A stretch of DNA of 5,188 nt, taken from positions 1-5,188 of the forward strand of contig DAOUWT010000204.1 of NCBI GenBank assembly GCA_030666985.1, written 5' to 3'. The DNA is from Chloroflexota bacterium (GTDB lineage Bacteria > Chloroflexota > Anaerolineae > Anaerolineales > UBA11858). The notes beneath the pieces are model-generated. The model searched no databases. It was not told the DNA's origin and saw only the letters and a list, made by a program, of their open reading frames with translations. Made by a program: the position numbers and the translations under genes. Below are positions 1 through 4,941 of this stretch, one piece after another. Each line of letters begins with the position of its first letter. Position 1 is the first letter of the stretch.

Positions 1-801
1 AGTTCGGGTCTCACAGGCAGACTCGTGGTGCAACGCATCCAAAAGCGGATGCAATGCACCACTAACATTTTGAGCAATTACCCCCTTTTCTTATGATGTC
101 TGAGAAGTTTACCTCTTTTTCCCTTATTTGGGAACAACTCTTATGATTATTTGCAAGAAACAATGCGTCAAAGCCTGCGATTACAAGAACAATATGCCCA
201 AGAAATGAAAATACTCACAAATGCGAAAATTGTTCCACTCTACAAAACTCTATACCCTAACTGCCAGCTCACAACCATCAAAGGAATTGGTATCCAAAGT
301 GCAGCTATTTACCGCGCTTTCATCCAAGATATCAACCGTTTTGCCAATGTGAAAAAGTTTCGTTCTTGGTGTGGCATTGTCCCGCGAAGTAAGCAGAGTG
401 GCAATCAGGAATCGAAAGGCTTGCCTCTCACCAAAGCCGGTCCCAATCTAATCAAGGCTACCTTGTACTGTAACTCTGAGGTAGCTCGACAATGGGATGT
501 GCAAATTGCAAAGGTTTACTATACACAAATGGTTGACTATGGCAAACACCACACTCAAGCAATTTGTGCTTGCGCCTCGCATATCGCCAGCCGAGTTTAT
601 ACCGTTTTGAAGGAACAACGGCCCTATGAACTGCGCGATTTGCAAGGAAAACCTATTACTGACCAAGAGTCCAAAAAATTATGTTTGCAGTATCGTGTCT
701 CACAAGAGGTGCGTAATCGAAACAATAAACGTTTTCGCAAAAATCGTAAAGATCATAAGGTAGAGGTCCGCATGCAACGACAGGAGCAACAAATAAAGTA
801 A
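1..801 (+). pseudogene. IS110-family transposase (DEDD/serine recombinase), 5'-partial and interrupted
   Basis: An RNA-guided DNA recombinase of the IS110 family. The frame runs from base 1 to the TAA at 799-801 but has an in-frame TGA at 94-96. The part before the stop (ending NILSNYPLFL) and the part after it (LFPLFGNNSYDYL) both look like the linker region of the family, so this seems to be one gene with a stop rather than two. The longest open piece has a TTG at 151 and encodes 216 residues. Counted from there, it shows the helix-hairpin-helix stretch TIKGIGIQSAAI (42-53), then WCGIVPRSKQSGN with the presumed catalytic Ser83, KAGP (95-98), and a very basic tail (187-210). This is the C-terminal Transposase_20 domain. 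The N-terminal RuvC-like DEDD domain lies upstream of the window. With a stop in the linker, a full protein is unlikely unless the TGA is a sequencing error. Confidence 0.82.
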
Positions 802-815
802 ATGAAAGAGTTTCT

Positions 816-921
816 CGAAGCCGTTTGAAACCCACCCCGAGCTGTCTTTCAAGTCAAAATTGCCTACAAATATGTTGATTTTCAGGCGGTTTTAATGCCT
901 TCTAATTCCGCCTTGGCTTCG
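816..921 (+). ncRNA. Candidate bridge (seek) RNA in the IS right end
   Basis: Directly downstream of the transposase stop, these 106 bases fold on paper into one closed unit. A closing stem 816-823/914-921 (CGAAGCC with GGCTTCG plus one G-U pair) encloses three hairpins in a row: 825-830/847-852 with a 16-base loop, 856-860/878-882 with a 17-base loop, and 884-889/908-913 (AGGCGG with CCGCCT) with an 18-base loop. Known family fact: IS110-family elements express a structured guide RNA from a non-coding end, downstream of the transposase in the IS1111 subgroup, and its internal loops pair with target and donor DNA. Position, size and large loops fit. The 856-860 stem is all A/T and weak. I found no convincing loop match to the hepT flank, so the assignment is structural only. 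Confidence 0.45.
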
Positions 922-947
922 TGTTGCTTTTCGCTATTCAATTGTTA

Positions 948-979
948 ATGTTCTATACCCTTGACAAGATTTAGAACAT
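948..979. repeat. 8-bp inverted repeat near the IS right end, with an outward TTGACA
   Basis: ATGTTCTA (948-955) and TAGAACAT (972-979) are perfect inverted copies separated by 16 bases. The spacer contains a consensus -35 hexamer, TTGACA, at 961-966 pointing out of the element. No good -10 lies at the right distance in the present flank (around 984-990). It could be a recombinase-recognition structure, half of a junction promoter formed when the ends of a circular intermediate meet, or the terminator hairpin of the guide RNA. I cannot choose between these. Confidence 0.4.
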
Positions 980-987
980 CTTTGTGG

Positions 988-1038
988 TTATTTCAGTAGA
1001 GTCATTAAACGATCTTCAACTTTCTCAGGTGTCACCAT
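988..1038 (-). pseudogene. hepT: HepT-like HEPN toxin, truncated to 16 codons
   Basis: The ATG (1036-1038) overlaps the end of the nucleotidyltransferase gene by 14 bases and sits 8 bases after a strong Shine-Dalgarno GGAGGG. The frame reads MVTPEKVEDRLMTLLK and then TAA (988-990). This matches the usual first helix of HEPN (DUF86/HepT) ribonuclease toxins, which normally run to roughly 110-150 residues and carry the RNase motif R-x4-6-H-x-Y near the C-terminus. All of that is absent here. The sequence beyond the stop is the right end of the insertion sequence, so the gene was most likely cut by that insertion and its remainder, if kept, lies left of the window. The family call rests on position, overlap and 16 residues, so it is probable rather than certain. 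The peptide would have no nuclease activity. Confidence 0.65.
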
Positions 1039-1489
1039 AGTTCAATCCCTCCTCACGAATATGTTCAAAAAATTCTTTACGCATCATTCGCTCTACTGGC
1101 AAGTAATCAAAGTAACGCGTTCTGGCATAAACCTCGTACTCGACACGAAATTCTTCATCTCGACTGTATATTAACTTTCCTTCGGTTGTAATTCTCCCTT
1201 GGATGGTAATGGGAATTTGATCAATAGAACGCACATCAGCTTCTGCAATACCACATTGCTTCTCAATTTTTTCTGCAATCTCAAATTCTAATAACATGCG
1301 TTCATAGGCTGTAAGCGTCACATCAGGAGACAGCACCAAAGCAATATCCACGTCACTAGAAGGCAATGTCGTGCCATCAACCACAGAACCGTGCAAGTAA
1401 GCCAGCATCACTGGTTGTTTCGCTAAAATACTCGACGCTTCCAATTTTAATTTCGGGAAAAGATAGGCCAGGCCTAATGAATTTGTCAT
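1025..1489 (-). CDS. mntA: MntA-type nucleotidyltransferase antitoxin (MNT domain)
   Basis: A minimal nucleotidyltransferase of 154 residues. The active-site pattern is clear: HGS at 33-35, ten residues, then DVD at 46-48, i.e. G-S-x10-D-x-D, with the two Asp residues expected to bind Mg-ATP. In MNT-HEPN toxin-antitoxin systems this enzyme neutralises the HEPN ribonuclease HepT by adding AMP to a tyrosine near its active site. The gene order fits, with the MNT gene first and the HepT start overlapping its last 14 bases, as in translationally coupled pairs. I chose the ATG at 1487-1489 because AGGTG (1496-1500) lies 6 bases upstream; the GTG at 1498 would place the start inside that ribosome binding site. 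Since the toxin is truncated, this is probably an orphan antitoxin. Its frame and catalytic residues are intact, suggesting recent toxin loss or a retained separate role. Confidence 0.85.
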   Translation of the reverse strand: MTNSLGLAYLFPKLKLEASSILAKQPVMLAYLHGSVVDGTTLPSSDVDIALVLSPDVTLTAYERMLLEFEIAEKIEKQCGIAEADVRSIDQIPITIQGRITTEGKLIYSRDEEFRVEYEVYARTRYFDYLPVERMMRKEFFEHIREEGLNYGDT

Positions 1490-1533
1490 AAGAAGCACCT
1501 AAAAAAATTTCGATAGTTACCCTTGCACGCTCT

Positions 1534-1563
1534 AGGTATTCTTCAACTACCTCTAAAATAGAG
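1534..1563. repeat. Two small inverted repeats in the mntA leader
   Basis: AGGTA (1534-1538) and TACCT (1548-1552) are inverted with a 9-base spacer. Immediately beside them, CTCTA (1551-1555) and TAGAG (1559-1563) are inverted with a 3-base loop. They lie between the possible promoter and the mntA start. They could be an operator for autoregulation, as in many toxin-antitoxin operons, or weak hairpins ending transcription of the upstream gene. Neither has a clear T tract, and both stems are short. Confidence 0.3.
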
Positions 1564-1579
1564 ATAGAATTCCCCTTTC

Positions 1580-1588
1580 ATTTTAGCA
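1580..1588 (-). promoter_or_regulatory. Possible extended -10 promoter for mntA
   Basis: On the minus strand the sequence TGCTAAAAT (1588 down to 1580) fits an extended -10 element, TGn followed by a TATAAT-like hexamer. The best -35 candidate, TTAAGG at 1609-1604, lies in the end of the yihY-like gene and matches only three positions. This would give the toxin-antitoxin unit its own start site about 85-90 bases before the mntA ATG, independent of the upstream membrane-protein gene. Confidence 0.35.
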
Positions 1589-1599
1589 CAAACTTCTTT

Positions 1600-2439
1600 C
1601 TATTCCTTAAAATGAGCCACCGCCGCGCTCAAGTGCGTTCCAAATAAGATGATGAAACTTGAAATATATATCCAAAACAACAAGATTGCTATGGCCCCTA
1701 ATGAGCCATACACCAAATTATATTTCGCAAGTCCACTTCGCAAATACCAGGCGAATCCTTTGGTAGCAGCTTCCAACGCAATAGAGGCTGCTAGGCCACC
1801 CCAAAGGCCTGAGGCAAGAGGAACCTGCCGTTTAGGAATCCAACGATAGAGAACAAGCAAACCCACAAAGAGTGTCCCCCAAATCATAAAAGACGAAAAA
1901 TAACGCAGCCTGCTCAGAAATTGATCCTCTCCCCCATTCACAAATGAGAGTAAAAGAGGAAATATGTTCCTGAGAACCAGTAAGAGCATTAAGATGATGA
2001 CCAGCACTAATAACATTACCAAAGCGAGAAGACGCTTCATTAGAAAGTCGCGCTGATCAGTCTCCGGCCAGGCGCGATTGATATTAGTCGCCAGCACAGA
2101 AAATACGCCAGAACCTGACCATGCTAAAGCCACTAAGGCCAATGCCCCCACCGATCCTCGCGCTTGCAGCACTTGTTCAATATTCTTGGCCACAAGCTCG
2201 CCTGAAAAGGGAAACATGCCTATCAGGAATTCCAGCACCTCAGCCTCAGCGTGTGGGTTTTTTAATAATGAACTCCCCACCACAACCAGCACCAAAAGCA
2301 AGGGAAAGAGGGAGAAGAAACTGTAAAAAGCCATCCCAGCCGCTGCTTCTGCTCCGCGTTCTTCACCTAAGCGTTTAAAAGCATAGCGAACAATACGCAT
2401 GGGAAGAAATGTTGATTCTCGTATTTTCTGTGAGCACAT
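1600..2439 (-). CDS. YihY/BrkB-family inner-membrane protein
   Basis: A 279-residue integral membrane protein of the YihY/virulence factor BrkB family (once called ribonuclease BN). Family hallmarks are present in order: AAAGMAFYSFFSLFPLLL (32-49), LAWSGSGVFSVLATNINRAWPETDQRDF (105-132), a hydrophobic run 134-158, YRWIPKR (198-204), and YGSLGAIAILLFWIYISSFIILFGTHL (244-270). About six membrane segments are expected, near 36-58, 96-118, 134-160, 182-200, 208-228 and 246-268. The molecular role is not established; I assign no substrate. The gene starts 15 bases after a small zinc-ribbon gene on the same strand, so the two are probably cotranscribed. Neither this ATG nor the alternative ATG at 2398-2400 (residue 14) has a Shine-Dalgarno, so translation may depend on reinitiation from the upstream gene. 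The length is usual for the family. Confidence 0.92.
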   Translation of the reverse strand: MCSQKIRESTFLPMRIVRYAFKRLGEERGAEAAAGMAFYSFFSLFPLLLVLVVVGSSLLKNPHAEAEVLEFLIGMFPFSGELVAKNIEQVLQARGSVGALALVALAWSGSGVFSVLATNINRAWPETDQRDFLMKRLLALVMLLVLVIILMLLLVLRNIFPLLLSFVNGGEDQFLSRLRYFSSFMIWGTLFVGLLVLYRWIPKRQVPLASGLWGGLAASIALEAATKGFAWYLRSGLAKYNLVYGSLGAIAILLFWIYISSFIILFGTHLSAAVAHFKE

Positions 2440-2454
2440 GAGGGGATTTTAGAA

Positions 2455-2652
2455 CTATTCCTCGTCTTCATCTTTCCAAGTTGGAGCGGCATGCAATAAT
2501 TGCTCCTTGGAAACACGATTCGTCTTTTTGCATTGGGGACAAGTGAAATCGTAGCGATCCCAATCTTTCTTGGCCATTTTATCCAGGGCCATGTGAACAA
2601 CTTCTTTGGTAATTGTAAATGGCATGTGGCAATTACTACACTTGTGCTGCAT
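2455..2652 (-). CDS. Small zinc-ribbon-like protein (two CxxC knuckles)
   Basis: A 65-residue soluble protein with two CxxC pairs, CSNC at 5-8 and CPQC at 38-41, spaced as in a zinc ribbon that would hold one zinc ion with four cysteines. The stretch between them (PFTITKEVVHMALDKMAKKDWDRYDFT) is likely a helix followed by a strand. The C-terminus is strongly acidic (KDEDEE). The start is well supported: GAGG (2659-2662) lies 6 bases before the ATG. I do not recognise a named family; such short ribbons often bind nucleic acid or protein partners, but that is inference. It is the first gene of a probable two-gene unit with the YihY-like protein, 15 bases apart. It is preceded on the minus strand by the TTCAC-rich repeat region, with no clear promoter. 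Confidence 0.75.
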   Translation of the reverse strand: MQHKCSNCHMPFTITKEVVHMALDKMAKKDWDRYDFTCPQCKKTNRVSKEQLLHAAPTWKDEDEE

Positions 2653-2701
2653 TTTTTACCTCGCTTTATTAAAAGTAATTTGCGTATCAATGACGTGATG
2701 C

Positions 2702-2775
2702 GTGAAGAGTGAAGAGTGAAATAGAAGTTCACGTTTTCATGTTTCACGTTTTACGTTTTCACGTTTTCACGTTTT
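2702..2775. repeat. Short degenerate tandem repeats (GTGAAGA and CACGTTTT types)
   Basis: At 2702-2720 the 7-base unit GTGAAGA occurs about 2.7 times. At 2730-2775 there are six units of 7-8 bases: CACGTTTT, CATGTTT, CACGTTTT, ACGTTTT, CACGTTTT, CACGTTTT. The two blocks are inverted relatives, since GTGAA (2716-2720) pairs with TTCAC (2728-2732) around a 7-base loop. There are no unique spacers, so it is not a CRISPR array. It lies just upstream of the zinc-ribbon gene. Confidence 0.75.
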
Positions 2776-2881
2776 AGAAGCAAATCCCGAAGAACCACAA
2801 TTATACAAAAGTCCTCCAGAGTGTCATTGGTATTTTAGCACAAATTCTATATATCCTCCACGCCAAACGTTGAACTTGGCA

Positions 2882-2919
2882 GGGCTATTGCATATGGAAA
2901 AAGCCCCTCTGATAAAGAG
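2882..2919. repeat. Two adjacent small hairpins
   Basis: GGGCT (2882-2886) pairs with AGCCC (2902-2906) around a 15-base loop, and CTCT (2907-2910) pairs with AGAG (2916-2919) around GATAA. They touch the left edge of the larger inverted-repeat element. Read on the minus strand, the second hairpin is followed by GGGCTTTTT, so a weak minus-strand terminator is possible, although no minus-strand gene ends here. Confidence 0.3.
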
Positions 2920-2920
2920 A

Positions 2921-3178
2921 TGTCGTTGCGAGGAAGATGGGCAGCGTTTTCTACGCCCAGATGACGCGGCAACCTCATGAGGGGAAATCGTTCACTCCCC
3001 GGGGAAGCAAATCGATTGAAATTGACCCTGTTTCACCAATGGGTGCACACCGTGTGCGAAACCGACCTACGTCGGTTAGCTCTACGGTAGCCATGAGGGG
3101 TTAAAAACTGGTCTTAAACCGACCTTTTCCGTGCTAACGGGAGATTGCCACGCTCCGTAAACTCCGCTCGCAATGACA
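2921..3178. repeat. Inverted-repeat (MITE-like) element, about 258 bp
   Basis: The ends are inverted: TGTCGTTGCGAG (2921-2932) matches the complement of CTCGCAATGACA (3167-3178) with one transition. Further in, GCGGCAACCTC (2966-2976) matches the complement of GAGATTGCCACGC (3141-3153) with transitions only. Each arm is also imperfectly self-complementary (GTTGC with GCAAC on the left, ATTGC with GCAAT on the right). From memory, ends of the type CATTGCGAG...GGCAATCTC recur as dispersed intergenic repeats in several unrelated bacterial genomes. No protein is encoded inside, so any mobility would depend on enzymes elsewhere. It could be a non-autonomous transposon or a palindromic repeat. Confidence 0.6.
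3045..3126 (+). other. Hairpin-rich core of the inverted-repeat element
   Basis: Three hairpins follow one another: GCACA/TGTGC (3045-3049/3053-3057), AACCGAC/GTCGGTT around CTAC (3060-3066/3071-3077), and CTAC/GTAG (3082-3085/3087-3090). The ten-base word AAACCGACCT occurs at 3059-3068 and again at 3116-3125, so GTCGGTT (3071-3077) could pair with either copy, and T's follow the second. It may be a structured RNA or DNA-level palindromes of the repeat. I recognise no known riboswitch consensus. Confidence 0.35.
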
Positions 3179-3225
3179 TATTTAATCAAAGACGCTCCCG
3201 GAAAAATCCATATGCAATCACTCTG

Positions 3226-3255
3226 TCGAACTGGGCAAGCCTTATGATGTATAAT
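3226..3255 (+). promoter_or_regulatory. Promoter for the DUF554 gene
   Basis: A perfect -10 hexamer TATAAT lies at 3250-3255, giving an expected start near 3262 and a leader of about 73 bases before the ATG. The -35 is weak: TCGAAC at 3226-3231 with an 18-base spacer matches TTGACA at three positions. The ribosome binding site is strong, AAGGAG at 3324-3329, five bases before the start codon. Confidence 0.45.
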
Positions 3256-3334
3256 TTACCAAGTTCAGATGTGGTATCACAAGAAAGTATGCCCACCAGT
3301 CACCACTGCCACCCTTACACGCCAAGGAGCTTGC

Positions 3335-4048
3335 ATGACAGGAACAATTATCAATGTTTTCACAGTAATTCTAGGAAGTTTACTGGGGCTTGGTTTTGGA
3401 AAGTTCTTCCCTCAACGCGCTCGGGAGACTATCATAGCCGGGCTGGGATTGTTCACAGCGGCAATCGGCCTCAAAATGTTTTTTGAAACCCAAAATGAGC
3501 TGATTGTGCTGGGAGGCTTGCTGCTGGGCGGTCTGCTGGGCGAATGGCTCAAAATAGAAACCCATCTCAGCCGCCTGGGAGAAGGTTTGGAGAAACGCTT
3601 TGGGAAAAGTGCTGAGGATGGATCGGGGGAACGCTCCCGCTTTGTGCGCGGATTTCTGACCGCTTCGCTGGTTTTTTGCGTGGGGCCAATGACTATTTTG
3701 GGCGCATTACAGGATGGCCTAACGGGAGATTACCGCCTCTTGGCGATTAAATCTGTCCTGGACGGGTTCGCGTCTTTTGCCTTTGCCTCTACGCTGGGGG
3801 TGGGGGTGATTTTTGCGGCCCCCGTGGTGCTCTTTTACCAAGGCGGAATCAGCTTGCTTGCTGCGCAAATCAAATTTCTCTTGACAGATGCAATGATCAC
3901 GGAGATGACGGCCACCGGCGGCGTGATCTTGTTAGGGCTGGCTATTAGCAGCTTATTGGAGATCAAGCCTATTCGGGTGGCTAATTTTTTGCCAGGATTG
4001 GTGATTTCCCCGTTGATTGTGGCGATCTTGGCTGCGCTGGGGGTTTAG
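3335..4048 (+). CDS. DUF554-family membrane protein (YdfK/YqgA-like)
   Basis: A 237-residue integral membrane protein of the DUF554 family. Family signatures are plain: MTGTIINVFTVILGSLLGL at the N-terminus, GLLLGGLLGEWLKIE (61-75), SLVFCVGPMTILGALQDGL (111-129), KSVLDGFASFAFASTLGVGVIF (139-160), GGVILLGLAISSLLEIKPIRVANFLPGL (195-222). Six or seven membrane segments are likely. A loop around 78-104 (RLGEGLEKRFGKSAEDGSGER) is charged and probably cytosolic. Function is unknown; transport has been suggested for the family but I assign no substrate. I place the start at ATG 3335 because AAGGAG lies five bases before it and the protein then begins exactly as the family does. An ATG 22 codons earlier (3269) would add a segment with no family match and no ribosome binding site. 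It is monocistronic as far as visible, and convergent with the acetyltransferase 14 bases away, with no clear terminator between them. Confidence 0.93.
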   Translation: MTGTIINVFTVILGSLLGLGFGKFFPQRARETIIAGLGLFTAAIGLKMFFETQNELIVLGGLLLGGLLGEWLKIETHLSRLGEGLEKRFGKSAEDGSGERSRFVRGFLTASLVFCVGPMTILGALQDGLTGDYRLLAIKSVLDGFASFAFASTLGVGVIFAAPVVLFYQGGISLLAAQIKFLLTDAMITEMTATGGVILLGLAISSLLEIKPIRVANFLPGLVISPLIVAILAALGV

Positions 4049-4062
4049 CAAAAAGTTGAAGT

Positions 4063-4941
4063 TTATAATTCTATTTGGTAAACGGGGTATGTCCTGTGGT
4101 TTTGTTGAAAGCCAAATTTTTCGTAGAGTTTTAGGGAGGGCGCGTTTTGGATTTGGGTATTCACGGTGACTTGTACGCATCCATATTCTTCGAATTTTGT
4201 CAACAAGTCGTGAAGCAGGGCTGTGCCAGCGCCGTGGTTCTGGCAGCGGGGGGAGATCGCCAAGCGGGCCAGGTGGCCGCCTGAAATGTCTCCGGTGCTG
4301 ATTTGGTATCCAACAATCTGCTCATCCACCTCTGCTACGGTGGCAATGGCTGCTATTTGGTGGGCGTGTTCCAGGGTATGGAGGGAGTTGCGCCAGATGG
4401 GGGCGAAGGCCGTTTGATCCACGTTTTGCACTGCAGGAAGGTCGGCCTCTTGCATAGGACGAATGTTGATTCCCGGCTGCACGTCTGGCGACTTGGCATG
4501 GGGGCTTGACCAGGTAAGGGCGGCTACACGAGAGATTTGGGAAAAACCGCTTTTGTGTAATAAACCGCCCAGCTTGTAGGGCAAATCATTGCCACGTAAG
4601 TCTATGACAGTTACAGTGTTTGCGGTCCCATTCTCTGTGAGTTTTTTCTGGGCTAAGGGCCACAGGTGATGCCAGGCTTTTTCGAAGGAGAGGCTGGGCG
4701 CAACCGCGAATAACTTGATCCAAGCGGTTTGGGGCGGGCCTGGGGGACACGCTAAGGCGGCGAGGATTTTCTGGTCTTCAAAGAGGGCTAAATAGGGTTG
4801 TTTTCCTAGCCAATCGGAAGGGGAGAACCAGTCTAAATGGCGGTGGGTAAAAAAGGCGCGGCGCAGCAGACCAGTGAGGTGTTTTTTGTCTCTTTGGTCA
4901 ATTTCTCGGGTGGTTAGTGGGGGAGATTTTTGGGGGGACAT
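4063..4941 (-). CDS. GNAT-family N-acetyltransferase, two-domain
   Basis: A 292-residue cytosolic acetyltransferase built from two GNAT-like halves. The C-terminal half (about 158-292) is a typical active domain: GINIRPMQEADLPAV at the start, VAEVDEQIVGYQ (202-213), the acetyl-CoA motif HLARLAISPRCQNHGAGTAL (223-242) with Q-x-x-G-x-G at 234-239, then VNTQIQNAPSLKLYEKFGF (260-278). The N-terminal half (about 11-148) has the same general outline (strand YLALFEDQKILAAL, 50-63; GGLLHKSGF, 125-133) but no P-loop motif, so it is probably a non-catalytic copy. It resembles RimI-type acetyltransferases; the substrate (protein N-terminus, amine or other small molecule) cannot be told. The ATG at 4941 gives a natural N-terminus, but the bases before it are the GC-rich tail with no ribosome binding site, so its true upstream region may be missing. 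Confidence 0.88.
   Translation of the reverse strand: MSPQKSPPLTTREIDQRDKKHLTGLLRRAFFTHRHLDWFSPSDWLGKQPYLALFEDQKILAALACPPGPPQTAWIKLFAVAPSLSFEKAWHHLWPLAQKKLTENGTANTVTVIDLRGNDLPYKLGGLLHKSGFSQISRVAALTWSSPHAKSPDVQPGINIRPMQEADLPAVQNVDQTAFAPIWRNSLHTLEHAHQIAAIATVAEVDEQIVGYQISTGDISGGHLARLAISPRCQNHGAGTALLHDLLTKFEEYGCVQVTVNTQIQNAPSLKLYEKFGFQQNHRTYPVYQIEL

Larger units (their letters stand above)
1..988 (+). mobile_element. IS110/IS1111-type insertion sequence, right part only
   Basis: This is the 3' part of an insertion sequence whose left end lies outside the window. It contains the transposase frame (to 801) and about 185 bases of non-coding right end. The right boundary is inferred rather than seen: the minus-strand hepT frame that enters from the right is host-like down to about 988-992 and then meets a stop, so the element probably ends within a few bases of there. 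IS110-family elements do not make the usual target duplications, and the left flank is missing, so the exact end cannot be fixed. A non-coding stretch of this length downstream of the transposase, rather than upstream, fits the IS1111 subgroup better than the IS110 subgroup; that is family knowledge. Confidence 0.7.
2653..3334. other. Gene-free intergenic region between divergent genes
   Basis: These 682 bases separate the minus-strand zinc-ribbon gene from the plus-strand DUF554 gene. I see no credible coding frame: the open frames here lack ribosome binding sites and show no protein-like pattern. The stretch holds the short repeats at 2702-2775, two small hairpins at 2882-2919, the inverted-repeat element at 2921-3178, and the DUF554 promoter. 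Bases 2776-2881 show nothing I can name. Confidence 0.7.

Noticed and set aside
1490..1498. GTG at 1498 as the mntA start
   Set aside because: It falls within the AGGTG that serves the ATG at 1489, and no other ribosome binding site precedes it.
2367..2747. A 126-residue minus-strand open frame across the zinc-ribbon gene and the TTCAC repeats
   Set aside because: It overlaps two better genes in another frame, starts inside tandem repeats, and has no ribosome binding site or protein-like pattern.
2702..2775. CRISPR array
   Set aside because: Units are 7-8 bases and contiguous, with no unique spacers and no cas genes nearby.
2882..2919. Intrinsic terminator
   Set aside because: Stems are 4-5 bp and no gene ends toward it on the strand that has the T run.
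3269..3334. A longer DUF554 start at 3269
   Set aside because: The extra 22 residues do not fit the family, and the strong AAGGAG is placed for the ATG at 3335.
3145..3486. Plus-strand 113-residue frame overlapping the DUF554 start
   Set aside because: It begins inside the inverted-repeat arm and covers the promoter, and its composition is not protein-like; DUF554 in another frame is certain.
4049..4062. Bidirectional terminator between the convergent DUF554 and acetyltransferase genes
   Set aside because: The 14-base gap contains no inverted repeat; any terminator must lie within the coding ends and I could not see one.
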